From the NCBI RefSeq assembly GCF_027568475.1, contig NZ_JANKZG010000001.1, positions 327,055-391,054 on the forward strand: a DNA stretch of 64,000 nt. The letters run 5' to 3'. Position numbers and translations under genes: made by a program. The DNA comes from Acinetobacter sp. HY1485. GTDB lineage: Bacteria; Pseudomonadota; Gammaproteobacteria; Pseudomonadales; Moraxellaceae. Each line of letters begins with the position of its first letter. Position 1 is the stretch's first letter. A model generated the notes under the pieces. The model made no database searches and was not told where the DNA came from. It was given only the letters and a program-made list of their open reading frames with translations. Shown piece by piece: positions 40,372 to 51,212 of this stretch.

Positions 40372-40842
40372 ATGCAGCTAGATCGCTACGACAAACAAAT
40401 TCTTGAAATTTTAACTCATGAAGACCTCAATTTAAATGAACTATCAGAACGTATTAATTTATCTGTAAGTTCAGTCCATCGCCGTATTAAAAATTTGATT
40501 GAATCAAAAATTATGACGGGGTTAAAGCGAGAAATTAATTACGAAAAATTAGGTTTTACACTTCATATTTTATTGCAAGTATCTTTAAATAAACATGATA
40601 GTGAAACTTTTGATAGTTTTCTTGCAGAAATTGAAGCAATTCCTGAGGTGATCAATGCTTATTTAGTGACAGGGCAGTCAGCCGATTTTATTGTTGAACT
40701 TGTTGCAAAGAATATGGAAAATTATAGTGAAATTCTTCTAAGAAAAATTGCTAAAATAGATAACGTTGTTGCATTACATTCAAGTTTTGTCATTAAAAAA
40801 TATGATGTGCTAAATTGCTACAATATGTTGAGTCGTTTATAA
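40372..40842 (+). CDS. Lrp/AsnC-family regulator
   Basis: 156 residues from the ATG at 40372 (AGGA 5 bp upstream; a TTG at 40357 opens the frame earlier). N-terminal HTH LDRYDKQILEILTHEDLNLN and LSVSSVHRRIKNL, then the RAM/ligand domain with AYLVTGQSADFIVEL. It probably responds to an amino acid; a link to cycA (upstream) or to the neighbouring dead dapC is conjecture. Confidence 0.9.
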   Translation: MQLDRYDKQILEILTHEDLNLNELSERINLSVSSVHRRIKNLIESKIMTGLKREINYEKLGFTLHILLQVSLNKHDSETFDSFLAEIEAIPEVINAYLVTGQSADFIVELVAKNMENYSEILLRKIAKIDNVVALHSSFVIKKYDVLNCYNMLSRL

Positions 40843-40843
40843 C

Positions 40844-40864
40844 AAAGGAGCATAAGCTCCTTTT
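40844..40864. terminator. Bidirectional terminator
   Basis: AAAGGAGC-ataa-GCTCCTTT, an 8-bp stem with T run, between the Lrp-family gene and the convergent dapC remnant. Confidence 0.85.
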
Positions 40865-40866
40865 CT

Positions 40867-42032
40867 TTATAGAATTTTCTTTAGTCGCTGAATAAATTCT
40901 TCGCACTGCTTTAAATCTGCCACAAGTGCTAAAAGTACATGATTTTCACCAGGATTAAGACCATGTGCTTCTCTAGATAAATAACGTCCGGGAAGGACTT
41001 TAATATTCGCTTCTTTTAGTGGTTTTTTGCGCAAATTCCTCGTCATTATTTACTTTAAGCCAATAATAAAAACCTGCCTCTGGCTTTTGTAATGCAACCT
41101 TATCGCCTAGCTGTGTTTGAAATAATTCAAACTTTGCACGATATTGTTGACGATTTTCTTCTACATGCGTTTCATCATTGCACGCTGCAATAGAGGCAAG
41201 TTGATGCTGAACAGGCATTGCTGCACCGTGATAGGTACGATATTGAAGATAACATTGAAGTAGTTTTGTATCACTTGCCACAAATCCAGAACGTAAACTC
41301 GGTAAGTGAGAACGCTTAGATAAAGAGTGAAAAACAACACAGTTTTATAATCATCACGTCCTAATTCTGCACAAACCTCTAATAAAACAATTGGAGCCTT
41401 ATCACACCAAAGCTCTGGATAGCATTCATCTGAAACAATAATAAATCCATACTGATCTGAAAGTTCAATCAGACGTTTGATCTGTTCTTTACTAATTACA
41501 GCATCTGGTGGATTTCCTAGCGTACAGATAAATAAAATCGCAGTTTTTTCTAAACACTTTCCGATATCTGACCAAAATAGCCTAAGTGTTAGTTTTTTCA
41601 TTAAAATTTATAAAATAGAGAATAACACTTAATAATAAAATCGCACCTTCATAAATTTGATAAAATGCTAGGCGTAACGACATACAAATTTTTCTCTCGA
41701 TTTACCATTGCTTGTACAAAAAAAACACCTTCACACATACCTGAAATTGGAAGAATTTGATTTTCAGAACAAATCTTATTTAAATGAAAACGCTGCTCTA
41801 GCCAATTTGCAATACTTTGACGCAAAGCAGGTAAACCTTTACTACTTGGATAAGTAGAAAGAAGTTCTAAATTATCTATTAGCGCCTGTTTTACAAAAGT
41901 AGCTACTTAATGTTTTGGCTCACCAATAGACAAAGAAATACATGGTAAATCTTATGGTGGTTCAATATCTTTGAATAATTGATTTAGTTTTTCAAATGGA
42001 TAAGGGTGTAATTGATCTAGATTAGTATTCAT
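40867..42032 (-). pseudogene. dapC: Degraded succinyldiaminopimelate aminotransferase (dapC)
   Basis: Minus-strand reading from the ATG at 42032 gives NLDQLHPYPFEKLNQLF, a stop, LSIGEPKH, another stop, then STYPSSKGLPALRQSIANWL. After a deletion or shift come CTLGNPPDAVISKEQIKRL and SDQYGFIIVSDECYPELW; after another frameshift FHSLSKRSHLPSLRSGFVAS (PLP-lysine region) and YRTYHGAAMPVQHQLASIAA; and a last shift before the end KVLPGRYLSREAHGLNPGEN. These are collinear with PLP-dependent N-succinyl-DAP aminotransferases. At least two in-frame stops and three frameshifts make it non-functional. Lysine/peptidoglycan precursor synthesis would then need another aminotransferase such as ArgD. Confidence 0.9.
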
Positions 42033-42037
42033 AAGCA

Positions 42038-44674
42038 TTAATGTTGAATAGTGACTTGATTTGAGGCTTCATCTAAAGCAGATTTAAGCTGTCGAGTAAA
42101 AATATTCGCTTCATCTTCAGAAAGAGGCTGACGATCTTGTTTTGTTACAAAGAAAATATCCTCGGCACGTTCACCTAAAGTAGCAATTTTTGCCGAATGA
42201 ATGTCCAATCCTTGCATCATAAATAACCCACCAATGCGTGCTAAGAGTCCAGGATAATCTAATGTTGAGATTTCAATAACAGTCTGCTGTAAAATATCAT
42301 TTCTGAATATATTCACTTTATTTTCGATATCAAAATGACGTAATTGGCGTGGAATACGACGTTGAATAAGATTTGGGTATTGATCTAAATGGCTTAGAGC
42401 ATCAATCAATGCTTTTTTAACGGTTTCTTGACGTTGTGGATCATTAAGCAATGTACCAAAACGATCGAGAACAATATAAGTATCTAAGCTGAAAGAGGTA
42501 TTCGCTGTAATAATTTTGGCAGCTTGAACATCTAAATTCATACAATCTAAAATAGCAACCGTTGTTGCAAACAAATTAGGTTTATCATGCGTATAAATAA
42601 ACAATTGCACTGCATCTTGAGCCGCTTGGCGTTGCGCCCTTAACATAACCAAAGGTTGATCGGGCATTGTGTGCTCTAAAATTGCTCGAGTATGCCATGC
42701 AATTTCATCTGCCGATTCTTTTAAGAAATAGTCATCTCCTAAGCTTTGCCATACTGCTTCAACTTGCGCCAAAGGAAAATCATGTACTAAATGCTCGCTT
42801 GCTAGAAATTTGGTGTCTTCTACTTTCATTTGATAATCAATCGGGCGTTCTAGACCTAAACGGAGCGCATCTCGTGTTTCAGTATATAGTTGACGCATCA
42901 AAGAAGCTCGCCATGTATTCCATAAATTTGGATTTGTTGCATTAATATCTGCTACGGTAAGCGTATATAAATAGTCTAAATGCGCTAAATCACCTACTTT
43001 TTTAGCAAAATCTTGTATCACATCGGGATCGGAAATATCTTTCTTCTGCGCTGTTAAAGACATTAATAGATGATTTTGAATTAGCCATGCAATCGTGTGT
43101 GTATCTACCTCGTTAAAACCATGATTTTTACAAAACTCAATTGCATCTGTTGCACCTAATTCACTATGGTCACCACCACGCCCTTTCGCAATATCATGAA
43201 AAAGAGCAGCAAGTAAGACAATATCGGGATTATTTAAACGTTGATAAACCGAGCTAACAATAGGGAAGTCTTTGGCAAATTGTGGATTTTTGAAACGTTC
43301 TAAATTACGTAATAAAAGTAAAGTATGCTGATCGACAGTGTAAATATGAAATAAATCGTACTGCATTAATCCTATAATTTGCCCAAATGCAGGGATATAT
43401 TGCCCTAAGATACCGTATCGTTTCATCTCAGAAAGTGTTCGGTATAAATGAGTAGACTCACGTAAAATTTTCATAAAAATTTGCCGATGAGTTGCATCAT
43501 CTCTAAATTTTTGATCAATTCCCTTTGCTGCCAGTACTAATAGCCTAAGCGTTTTAGCTTCAATTTGTTTTATATTTTGATCAATACTCAAATAATAAAA
43601 AATCTCCAAAATTGCAGATGGTTTTTCTGAAAAAACTTTATGATGAACAACAGAAATTTTATTATCTATAAGCTTAAAATTTTCATTAAATGGCTGTATA
43701 TTGACCTGATGGTTTACAGAAATAATGACTTCATCAAAATAAGATAAAAGAATATCATTAAGTGTTGTTACTTGTTGTGCACAACGATAGTAACGATGCA
43801 TAAATTGTTCTATTGGATAATTTGGGTGATGATTTTCTTGTTTTGTATAACCAAATTCAGTTGCAATTTCTCTTTGATAATCAAATAATAAGCGGTTTTC
43901 ATCGCGTTTAGCTAAGCGATGTAAGTGATAACGGATTTTCCAATAAAAATCTTCAGCTTGTTCTAATAAATGTAACTCAAATTCAGACAAAAAACCGAGA
44001 TGAACTAAATCATAAATTCGGTTTACTCTAAAATGACGTTTCGCAATCCAACCAATTTGATTGATATCACGTAAACCACCAGGTGCATTTTTAATATCAG
44101 GTTCTAGATTACTTTCAGTATTATTATGCTGTGCATAACGTTTTTTTTGCTCTTGCATTTTAGCATTATAAAAATCTTTATCATTCCATGCTTTTAATGC
44201 AATACGGCGAGGGTACTTGTCTAATGTTATATCACCTGTAATTAAACGAGCTTCAATTAAAGAGGTTGTTATTGTGATATCTTTTACAGCTTCATCAAAA
44301 CACTCTTGGATTGTACGTACACTAAAACCTGGTTTAAGTTGTTTAATATCCCAAATATTTGAAACAAAACGAGAGACTTGTTCTTGTTGCTGATCGGTTA
44401 ATTTTTCTTCTGATAAAATCATTAAGTCGATATCAGAAAAGGGAAGCATTTCTTGACGACCATATCCACCTACTGCAAATAATCCAAGTGAAGTTTGACT
44501 AAGTCCTGCTTGATCCCAAAGATGAATTAAAATTTGATCTAATGCAAGAGCACGATATTGAATAATATCTCGAATTGGATAATCTTTTTTTAATGCATCA
44601 TCTAATTGTGATTCAAATTTTATACGCCAATCATTAATATTTGGTGAAGTATTAAGAGGAGATATTTCTAACAT
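42038..44674 (-). CDS. glnD: Bifunctional PII uridylyltransferase / uridylyl-removing enzyme
   Basis: 878 residues from the ATG at 44674, chosen because AGGAG lies 8 bp upstream inside the purT 3' end. GlnD modifies PII proteins according to glutamine. Order of domains: nucleotidyltransferase [16 protein letters not shown] (about 65-80), HD phosphohydrolase [19 protein letters not shown] (about 455-475), two C-terminal ACT domains (first with [16 protein letters not shown]; second with [20 protein letters not shown]). Its SD lies within purT and its start is 3 bp past the purT stop, so the two are probably co-transcribed. Confidence 0.95.
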   Translation of the reverse strand: MLEISPLNTSPNINDWRIKFESQLDDALKKDYPIRDIIQYRALALDQILIHLWDQAGLSQTSLGLFAVGGYGRQEMLPFSDIDLMILSEEKLTDQQQEQVSRFVSNIWDIKQLKPGFSVRTIQECFDEAVKDITITTSLIEARLITGDITLDKYPRRIALKAWNDKDFYNAKMQEQKKRYAQHNNTESNLEPDIKNAPGGLRDINQIGWIAKRHFRVNRIYDLVHLGFLSEFELHLLEQAEDFYWKIRYHLHRLAKRDENRLLFDYQREIATEFGYTKQENHHPNYPIEQFMHRYYRCAQQVTTLNDILLSYFDEVIISVNHQVNIQPFNENFKLIDNKISVVHHKVFSEKPSAILEIFYYLSIDQNIKQIEAKTLRLLVLAAKGIDQKFRDDATHRQIFMKILRESTHLYRTLSEMKRYGILGQYIPAFGQIIGLMQYDLFHIYTVDQHTLLLLRNLERFKNPQFAKDFPIVSSVYQRLNNPDIVLLAALFHDIAKGRGGDHSELGATDAIEFCKNHGFNEVDTHTIAWLIQNHLLMSLTAQKKDISDPDVIQDFAKKVGDLAHLDYLYTLTVADINATNPNLWNTWRASLMRQLYTETRDALRLGLERPIDYQMKVEDTKFLASEHLVHDFPLAQVEAVWQSLGDDYFLKESADEIAWHTRAILEHTMPDQPLVMLRAQRQAAQDAVQLFIYTHDKPNLFATTVAILDCMNLDVQAAKIITANTSFSLDTYIVLDRFGTLLNDPQRQETVKKALIDALSHLDQYPNLIQRRIPRQLRHFDIENKVNIFRNDILQQTVIEISTLDYPGLLARIGGLFMMQGLDIHSAKIATLGERAEDIFFVTKQDRQPLSEDEANIFTRQLKSALDEASNQVTIQH

Positions 44675-44676
44675 AG

Positions 44677-45882
44677 TTATAACTCCTGAGTACATATCAA
44701 AATTTTATTCACTGATTGAGTTGCTATTTGTCGTGCTTCTTGTATGTTTGCTCCTCGAGCAACAGCCACACCCATACGGCGTTTTTTAAAACCTTCAGGT
44801 TTTCCAAATAAACGTAATTCTGTATTTGGATGTGCTAGAACATGCTCTAAATGTTGAAAACTTAAATTTTGAGCATCATGTCCTGCATAGATAACAGCAC
44901 TTGCTGCATCACTATAACGAGCTGTATTAACAGGTAATCCTAAAATTGCACGCGCATGTAACTCAAACTCATTCTGAAATTGAGATGCAAGAGTAACTAA
45001 GCCTGTATCATGAGGACGTGGAGAAACTTCACTAAACCAAACTTTATCACCTTGAATAAATAACTCTACACCAAATAACCCATAACCCCCCAAAGCTGTG
45101 GTCACTTTATCTGCAATTTCCTTAGCAAGTTTTAGTGCTTTATCAGACATAGGCTGAGGTTGCCAGCTTTCGACATAATCTCCATTTTCTTGCCGATGTC
45201 CAATTGCATCACAAAAATGGGTCTCGATATGTCCAGTTTTCGGATTTTTAGCACGTACTGTTAATAAAGTAACTTCAAAATCAAAGTCAATTTGGGATTC
45301 AATAATGACCTTACCTTGATTGACACGACCACCTTGCATAGCATGTTGCCAAGCCTGCTCAACTTCTGAAAAATTCTTAACTCTTGATTGACCCTTACCT
45401 GAAGAGGACATTACAGGCTTAACAAAATTAGGGTAGCCCACATCATCACAAGCTGATTTAAAACTTTCCAAAGAATCAGCAAAACGATAATGCGACGTTG
45501 GTAAACCTAACTTTTCAGCAGCTAAACGGCGAATACCTTCACGGTTCATTGTTAAGTTAACCGCTTTTGCAGAAGGTACAATGTTGTAATTTTTTTCAAT
45601 TTTAACTAAAACTTCTGTCGCAATAGCTTCAATTTCAGGGACAACTAAATTTGGTTTAATTTGATCTATTAATTTTTCTAATTTTTTAGGATTTGCCATA
45701 TCCAAAACATAACTAAAATGAGCAACTTGCATGGCAGGTGCATTTGCATAGCGATCTGCTGCGTGAACCTCTACACCTAAGCGTTGCAAAGCAATGACAA
45801 CTTCTTTACCTAATTCACCACAACCAAGAAGTAATACTTTAAATGCCGATGATTGCAATGGTGTTCCAATCGTTACATTCAT
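44677..45882 (-). CDS. purT: Formate-dependent phosphoribosylglycinamide formyltransferase
   Basis: A 401-residue ATP-grasp enzyme making formyl-GAR from GAR, formate and ATP in purine synthesis, an alternative to PurN. N-terminal [19 protein letters not shown], then [12 protein letters not shown], the ATP-grasp lid [12 protein letters not shown] and [18 protein letters not shown]. The following glnD start is coupled to its end. Confidence 0.96.
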   Translation of the reverse strand: MNVTIGTPLQSSAFKVLLLGCGELGKEVVIALQRLGVEVHAADRYANAPAMQVAHFSYVLDMANPKKLEKLIDQIKPNLVVPEIEAIATEVLVKIEKNYNIVPSAKAVNLTMNREGIRRLAAEKLGLPTSHYRFADSLESFKSACDDVGYPNFVKPVMSSSGKGQSRVKNFSEVEQAWQHAMQGGRVNQGKVIIESQIDFDFEVTLLTVRAKNPKTGHIETHFCDAIGHRQENGDYVESWQPQPMSDKALKLAKEIADKVTTALGGYGLFGVELFIQGDKVWFSEVSPRPHDTGLVTLASQFQNEFELHARAILGLPVNTARYSDAASAVIYAGHDAQNLSFQHLEHVLAHPNTELRLFGKPEGFKKRRMGVAVARGANIQEARQIATQSVNKILICTQEL

Positions 45883-45989
45883 ATTTGCTATCCATGCTTG
45901 TTTTAAATTCGTTTTAGCATATCAGAAAACAATTGAGAATTTCATCTGAATTGAATAGCATAAATAGAAGTATATGAGTGGAAAGAACC

Positions 45990-46400
45990 ATGCAAAAAAG
46001 TATTGTGAGTCTAATTGTTGTTTTATCTTGTGCTTTAACAGCGTGTAACAAACAAGAAAAGGTAGAAATTAAACCTGCACCTAAACTGACAAATGATGCA
46101 ACATTTTACGCAAAACATGCATGGGCATTAATGAATGAAGCAGAGCCAATGGTTAAAGATGGAAAATCAGAACAATTACGTAAATCTATAAGAGAGCTGA
46201 CAACTGATTGGCGTATTAATGTGAAAATGACAGATTCTGTTACAGAAGGTAAATATGCAATGTGTCGTAAGGCACTAACCGACTTAGATACATGGGCAAG
46301 AACACAGCAAAAAAATGATTATGATGTTTATTTAATGAATAAAGACCAATGTAAAGATGCAATTGATCATCCTGAGCTTGGAAATACATCCCCTAATTAA
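45990..46400 (+). CDS. Putative lipoprotein, unknown function
   Basis: 136 residues from the ATG at 45990 (GGAAAG upstream); a GTG at 45978 opens the frame. Lipobox LTAC at about residue 20 followed by Asn-Lys, so it is probably an outer-membrane lipoprotein. The mature part is helical and charged with two further cysteines (AMCRKALTDL and KDQCKDAI) that might form a disulfide. I do not recognise a family. Confidence 0.75.
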   Translation: MQKSIVSLIVVLSCALTACNKQEKVEIKPAPKLTNDATFYAKHAWALMNEAEPMVKDGKSEQLRKSIRELTTDWRINVKMTDSVTEGKYAMCRKALTDLDTWARTQQKNDYDVYLMNKDQCKDAIDHPELGNTSPN

Positions 46401-46414
46401 ATAGGGGACGATCA

Positions 46415-46615
46415 TTAAAATTTATTATTTACAGTCTTTTGCTGTGATGATGTATCTTTTTTAGTGGTTTGTTGTTGTTTAACATTAGATTTAGCAACAC
46501 ATTTGCCGCCCTTATGATGCGGACCTGTACCACCTTGTAAAGTTGTTCCTTTAGGGCATGCCATTGCAGTTACACTTACAGCAGATATTACTAAAGCACA
46601 AAGAATTTTTTTCAT
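46415..46615 (-). CDS. Small secreted basic protein, unknown
   Basis: 66 residues with a signal peptide (MKKILCALVISAVSVTAMA) and a short mature part rich in Lys, Gln and Thr with two cysteines (CPKGTTLQGGTGPHHKGGKC), which could pair. Convergent with the lipoprotein gene. No family recognised. Confidence 0.6.
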   Translation of the reverse strand: MKKILCALVISAVSVTAMACPKGTTLQGGTGPHHKGGKCVAKSNVKQQQTTKKDTSSQQKTVNNKF

Positions 46616-46690
46616 GAGATTTTCCTATATAAAAACATATAGTAAATAAAAAATGAGAAGTAAAAAAGAAGATTTGTTGTTATTTTATTT

Positions 46691-46720
46691 ATCAAAGCTG
46701 GAACGATGTCCAGCTTTGAT
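46691..46720. repeat. 11-bp perfect inverted repeat
   Basis: ATCAAAGCTGG (46691-46701) and CCAGCTTTGAT (46710-46720) with an 8-nt spacer, overlapping the stop of the small membrane protein gene. It may terminate transcription but lacks a T tract on the minus strand. Confidence 0.55.
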
Positions 46721-46935
46721 TATGATTTGCGGAATTTACGGTCGATTACAGCCCAAAGTACAAAGAAAAATGACACAAGTAATGCATACATAAAGTGTTC
46801 AGGTTTTAAAGTACCACGAATGACTTCTTGAAAACCCAAAGTAGCAAGTAATGCAAATGTAGTAGATACATAAATTGCAAGATTAGAGTCGTTTTTCATT
46901 GCATGAATGAAGGCTTGTTTATTTATAGAAATCAT
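46720..46935 (-). CDS. Small two-span membrane protein, unknown
   Basis: 71 residues from the ATG at 46935 (GGAG 7 bp upstream); a GTG two codons earlier opens the frame. Two hydrophobic segments (YVSTTFALLATLGF and FMYALLVSFFFVLWAVI) separated by a short charged loop, with a basic C-terminus (DRKFRKS). Function unknown. Confidence 0.65.
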   Translation of the reverse strand: MISINKQAFIHAMKNDSNLAIYVSTTFALLATLGFQEVIRGTLKPEHFMYALLVSFFFVLWAVIDRKFRKS

Positions 46936-47065
46936 CTTCACTCTCCAATTAAATTAAAAAACTGACTAATTTAGTCAGGAAAACCACAAATTAAATCTTA
47001 CCGCTTCTGTATCAAATAGCAAGTGCTGTTAACATTTCTTTATGAAAGAATTATGACAATCAAAA

Positions 47066-47092
47066 AAAATCCCATCAAATTAATGGGATTTT
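47066..47092 (-). terminator. Terminator of the first brnQ copy
   Basis: AAAATCCCAT/ATGGGATTTT with a 7-nt loop and a T tract on the minus strand just after the stop. Confidence 0.88.
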
Positions 47093-47097
47093 TCTAT

Positions 47098-48393
47098 CTA
47101 TTTACGACTTTTATCTAAAATCAGAGTAATAATAAAGACAACAACAGAAGGGATTAGCCAATCTAAGTTTTGATCAGCAAGTGGTAAATGATTTAAAACA
47201 TGAGGAACATAATCTTTTAAAGCAGATGCTTTCAAACCTTCTATAATACCAAATACAGTTGCAACTGCTGTTACAGGCATAAATACAACTTTTGGACGAT
47301 TAAAGAAATTAACTAAAAAGCTCATAAAAATAATGACAATAGCAGGTGGGTAAATTGCAGTTAACATAGGAACAGAAACTTCAATAAGTTTTGTTAAACC
47401 TAAATTAGATACAATAAATGCAAAACCTACTAATAAAAAAACTAAAACTTTATAAGGAAGTTTTGTAATTTTATGGAAATATTCAGCACATGCACAGGTA
47501 AGTCCAATTGCTGTGACCATGCATGCAATAAAAATAAGTGCACCCAAAAATACAGAACCAATATTTCCAAATGCATGTTGTACATAAGCATGTAAAATTA
47601 CGGCGCCATTGGCTGCATTTGGAATAAACTCGTGACTTTGTAAGCCAAGGCGGAATAAACAAAGATAAAGCGCTGTAAGTCCAATGCCCGCCATAATACT
47701 CGCAATAATAGCGTAACGTGTAATGAGTTTACGGTCCGTCACACCACGCGAGGTAATTGCTTGTACAATCACAATACCAAAAACTAATGCCCCTAAAGTA
47801 TCCATGGTTAAATAACCATTGATTAGACCTTCAGATACAGGACTACTTACATAATTTTTAATTGCAGGTGAAGTACCCATCACAGGCAGTGCAATAGTGG
47901 TAATACATAAAATAGCCAATGCAACAATTTTAATCGGTGCTAGCACATGGCCAATGGTATCAAGTAATTTATTGGGATAAAGTGAAACAACACCAACAAT
48001 GACAAAATAGATCAGACTATATAAAAATAAACTCTGTGCAGATTCACCTAAATAAGCAGAAAATCCGAGTTCATAAGAAACCGTGGCTGTTCTTGGCGTT
48101 GCAAAAAGTGGACCTACAGATAAATAACAAATTACAGTTAAAATGAGGCTTGCCATTTTACCAATAGGCGAGCTCAAATTTTCAATAGACCCTTCTTTAA
48201 CTTTTGATAAGGCCATAATGGTAATAACAGGTAAACCAACACCCGTTAGCAAAAAGCCAAAGGCAGCATACCAAACATGATCGCCTGCTTGCTGAGCCAC
48301 AATAGGAGGGAAGATAATATTACCTGCACCAATAAATAGTGCAAAGGTCATAAACCCTAAAGCAAATATATCTCGTACACTTAATTTTTTCAT
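47098..48393 (-). CDS. brnQ: Branched-chain amino acid:cation symporter (copy 1)
   Basis: A 431-residue, 12-helix LIVCS-family importer of Leu, Ile and Val. Signature stretch FALFIGAGNIIFPPIVAQQA near the N-terminus; GPLFATPRTATVSYELGF is conserved. It is very similar end to end to the adjacent gene at 48582-49877, showing tandem duplication; each copy has its own terminator, so they can be regulated separately. Confidence 0.94.
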   Translation of the reverse strand: MKKLSVRDIFALGFMTFALFIGAGNIIFPPIVAQQAGDHVWYAAFGFLLTGVGLPVITIMALSKVKEGSIENLSSPIGKMASLILTVICYLSVGPLFATPRTATVSYELGFSAYLGESAQSLFLYSLIYFVIVGVVSLYPNKLLDTIGHVLAPIKIVALAILCITTIALPVMGTSPAIKNYVSSPVSEGLINGYLTMDTLGALVFGIVIVQAITSRGVTDRKLITRYAIIASIMAGIGLTALYLCLFRLGLQSHEFIPNAANGAVILHAYVQHAFGNIGSVFLGALIFIACMVTAIGLTCACAEYFHKITKLPYKVLVFLLVGFAFIVSNLGLTKLIEVSVPMLTAIYPPAIVIIFMSFLVNFFNRPKVVFMPVTAVATVFGIIEGLKASALKDYVPHVLNHLPLADQNLDWLIPSVVVFIITLILDKSRK

Positions 48394-48549
48394 ACGATAG
48401 GAAGATAAGAATAAATAATAGATTTTAAAAGATTGGCTTATTTTTTAAAAATATTCTTTAATTATTTACAAAAAACGGAAATTTTTTTCATATTATTATT
48501 TTTATTTCCATATTTTGGTAAAATTTTCCAAAATATAGGTCAAGTATGA

Positions 48550-48575
48550 AAATACCTATCACATTGATAGGCATT
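48550..48575 (-). terminator. Terminator of the second brnQ copy
   Basis: CCTATC-acatt-GATAGG with a short T-rich tail on the minus strand. Confidence 0.75.
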
Positions 48576-48581
48576 TAACTT

Positions 48582-49877
48582 TTATTTTTTCATTGTTTTA
48601 TCTAAAATTGTACAAATAACAAGAACAATAAGGGCAGGAATTAACCAATCTAAATTTTGTTGAGCCAAAGGTAAGCTTTGAAAAAATTCAGGAAGCTGTG
48701 ATTTCAAACTTGATTCACGTAAACCTTCAATAATACCAAATACTGTTGCAACTGCCGTAACAGGCATAAATACAACTTTTGGACGATTAAAAAACTTAAT
48801 TAAAAAGCTTAATAAAATAATAACAATGGCAGGTGGGTAAGCCGCAGTTAATAAAGGAATTGAAAACTCAATGAGTTTGTTTAAACCCAAATTGGAAATT
48901 ACAAATGAAAACCCAACTAAAATTAAAACCAATAGTTTATAGGGGATACGAGTAATTTTATTAAAATATTCTGCGCATGCACAAGTCAGTCCAATTGCAG
49001 TGACCATACATGCAATAAAAATAAGTGTTCCTAAAAATAAAGAACCTAAACCACCAAAAGCATGTTCGACATAAGCATGTAAAATTACGGCGCCATTGGC
49101 TGCATTTGGAATAAATGCATGACTTTGTAAGCCTAAACGGAATAAACATAAATATAAAATGGTTAAGCCAATACCTGCCATAAGACCTGCAATAATGGCA
49201 TAGCGTGTAATGAGCTTACGGTCTGTAATACCGCGCGAAGTAATCGCTTGTACAATCACAATACCAAACACCAATGCTGCTAATGTATCCATGGTTAAAT
49301 AACCATTAACTAGTCCTTCAGATACGGGGCTAGCGACATAGTTTTTAATGGCAGGTGCAGTACCAACAATAGGTAATGCAATGGTTGTAATACATAAAAT
49401 GGCAAGAGCTACAATTTTAATTGGCGCAAGAATATGTCCAATGCTATCAAGAAGTTTATTTGGATAAAGTGAAATTACTGCAACTAATATGAAATAAATT
49501 ACACTGTAAATAAATAAAGGTGCAGTGCCATTTCCTAAATATGCTGAAAATCCAATTTCGTAAGAAACTGTGGCTGTTCGTGGTATTGCAAACAAAGGCC
49601 CAACCGACAAGTAACAAATTACAGTCAAAATAAGACTCGCAATTTTACCAATAGGTGAGCTGAGCTGTTCAATGGATCCTTCAACACGAGATAAAGCAAC
49701 AATTGCTAAAACAGGTAAACCAACAGCGGTGACCAAAAAACCTAAAGCGGCATACCAAACATGGTTACCTGCCTCTTGGGCTACAATGGGCGGAAAAATA
49801 ATATTGCCTGCACCAATAAACAGTGCAAAGGTCATAAACCCCAAAGCAAATATGTCTCGGGTACTTAGCTTGGTCAT
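48582..49877 (-). CDS. brnQ: Branched-chain amino acid:cation symporter (copy 2)
   Basis: 431 residues, same family and length as its neighbour: FALFIGAGNIIFPPIVAQEA, GPLFAIPRTATVSYEIGF, and HAFIPNAANGAVILHAYVEH. Differences are scattered and mostly conservative, so both copies look functional. Substrate preference may differ. Confidence 0.94.
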   Translation of the reverse strand: MTKLSTRDIFALGFMTFALFIGAGNIIFPPIVAQEAGNHVWYAALGFLVTAVGLPVLAIVALSRVEGSIEQLSSPIGKIASLILTVICYLSVGPLFAIPRTATVSYEIGFSAYLGNGTAPLFIYSVIYFILVAVISLYPNKLLDSIGHILAPIKIVALAILCITTIALPIVGTAPAIKNYVASPVSEGLVNGYLTMDTLAALVFGIVIVQAITSRGITDRKLITRYAIIAGLMAGIGLTILYLCLFRLGLQSHAFIPNAANGAVILHAYVEHAFGGLGSLFLGTLIFIACMVTAIGLTCACAEYFNKITRIPYKLLVLILVGFSFVISNLGLNKLIEFSIPLLTAAYPPAIVIILLSFLIKFFNRPKVVFMPVTAVATVFGIIEGLRESSLKSQLPEFFQSLPLAQQNLDWLIPALIVLVICTILDKTMKK

Positions 49878-49926
49878 AAAAATAAAAAAGTAACGTAAAA
49901 CAAAAGAGTGTAAAGCAGAAATAAAA

Positions 49927-49954
49927 AAAAGGCTAAGAAAAATCTTAGCCTTTT
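49927..49954 (-). terminator. Terminator of ychF
   Basis: AAAAGGCTAAGA-aaaa-TCTTAGCCTTTT, a perfect 12-bp stem; minus-strand T run follows. Confidence 0.92.
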
Positions 49955-49958
49955 GAAT

Positions 49959-51050
49959 TTATACGTTAAAGCGGAAATGCATCACATCGCCATCTTGCAC
50001 AATGTAAGTTTTTCCTTCTAAACGCCATTTACCTGCTTCTTTAGCGCCTGCTTCACCATTGTGTGCAACAAAGGCATCATAAGCAATCACTTCTGCACGG
50101 ATAAAGCCTTTTTCAAAGTCTGTATGAATGACACCTGCTGCTTGAGGCGCGGTTGCACCAACTTTTACCGTCCATGCACGCACTTCTTGCACGCCTGCGG
50201 TAAAGTAAGTTTGTAGACCCAATAAACCGTAACCTGCGCGAATCACAATATTTAGACCTGGTTCTTCCATGCCCATTGCTTCTAAAAATTCAGCACGTTC
50301 ATCATCTTCAAGTAATGAAATTTCTGCTTCAATTTGGTTGCATAATGGAACAACAATTGCATTTTCTTCTACTGCTAATTGACGTACGGCGTCTAAATGT
50401 GGGTTATTTTCAAACCCATCTTCAGCAACGTTGGCAATATACATGGTTGGTTTAAGGGTAAGTAAGCCATAACCACGTAAAATTTTATGCTCATCATCAG
50501 AAAGATCTGCCGCGCGTGCAGGTTTACCTTCATCTAATAATGGTAGGATTTTTTCTAATACTGCTTTTGTTGCAATCGCTTCTTTATCGCCACCTTTTGC
50601 ACTTTTAGTGAGGCGCACTAAAGACTTGGTCACACTTTCTAAATCTGAAAGGGCAAGTTCGGTATTAATTGTTGCGATATCGTCTAATGGATCAATTTTA
50701 CCATTTACATGAATTACATTTTCGTCTTCAAAACAACGTACAACATGTGCAATCGCATCTGTTTCACGAATATTTGCTAAAAATTGGTTTCCAAGTCCTT
50801 CGCCTTTAGATGCACCAGCAACCAAACCTGCAATATCTACAAACTCCATCGTGGTTGGTAAAACACGCTGTGGATTTACAATTGCTGCAAGTTTATCTAA
50901 ACGTGAATCAGGTACAGGAACAATCCCTGTGTTTGGTTCAATGGTACAAAATGGAAAATTTTCTGCTGCAATCGCCGCTTTTGTTAATGCATTAAACAGG
51001 GTTGATTTTCCAACGTTTGGTAAACCAACAATACCGCAATTAAAACCCAT
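49959..51050 (-). CDS. ychF: Redox-regulated ATPase YchF (EngD/OLA1 family)
   Basis: A 363-residue P-loop NTPase of the Obg-related family that prefers ATP and associates with ribosomes. G1 [15 protein letters not shown], switch region [11 protein letters not shown]3 [20 protein letters not shown] and the C-terminal TGS/YchF domain ([20 protein letters not shown]) are complete. Confidence 0.97.
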   Translation of the reverse strand: MGFNCGIVGLPNVGKSTLFNALTKAAIAAENFPFCTIEPNTGIVPVPDSRLDKLAAIVNPQRVLPTTMEFVDIAGLVAGASKGEGLGNQFLANIRETDAIAHVVRCFEDENVIHVNGKIDPLDDIATINTELALSDLESVTKSLVRLTKSAKGGDKEAIATKAVLEKILPLLDEGKPARAADLSDDEHKILRGYGLLTLKPTMYIANVAEDGFENNPHLDAVRQLAVEENAIVVPLCNQIEAEISLLEDDERAEFLEAMGMEEPGLNIVIRAGYGLLGLQTYFTAGVQEVRAWTVKVGATAPQAAGVIHTDFEKGFIRAEVIAYDAFVAHNGEAGAKEAGKWRLEGKTYIVQDGDVMHFRFNV

Positions 51051-51212
51051 GAAGAACTCACAAAAAAGTTGTCTTATTAATTAGCACGGATTTTACATCA
51101 AAACTGAATGCAAAGTCAGGCAAAGCATTTAAATCTGGTAGAAAAGTGCATTGTTTTTTTATCACAAGCCCTCTAAAGTAACTTGATAAAATCATATAAA
51201 ATTGGAGTGTGT

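Noticed and set aside
46390..46407. CCCCTA/TAGGGG hairpin after the lipoprotein gene as a terminator
   Set aside because: The stem is only 6 bp and no T tract follows on either strand.
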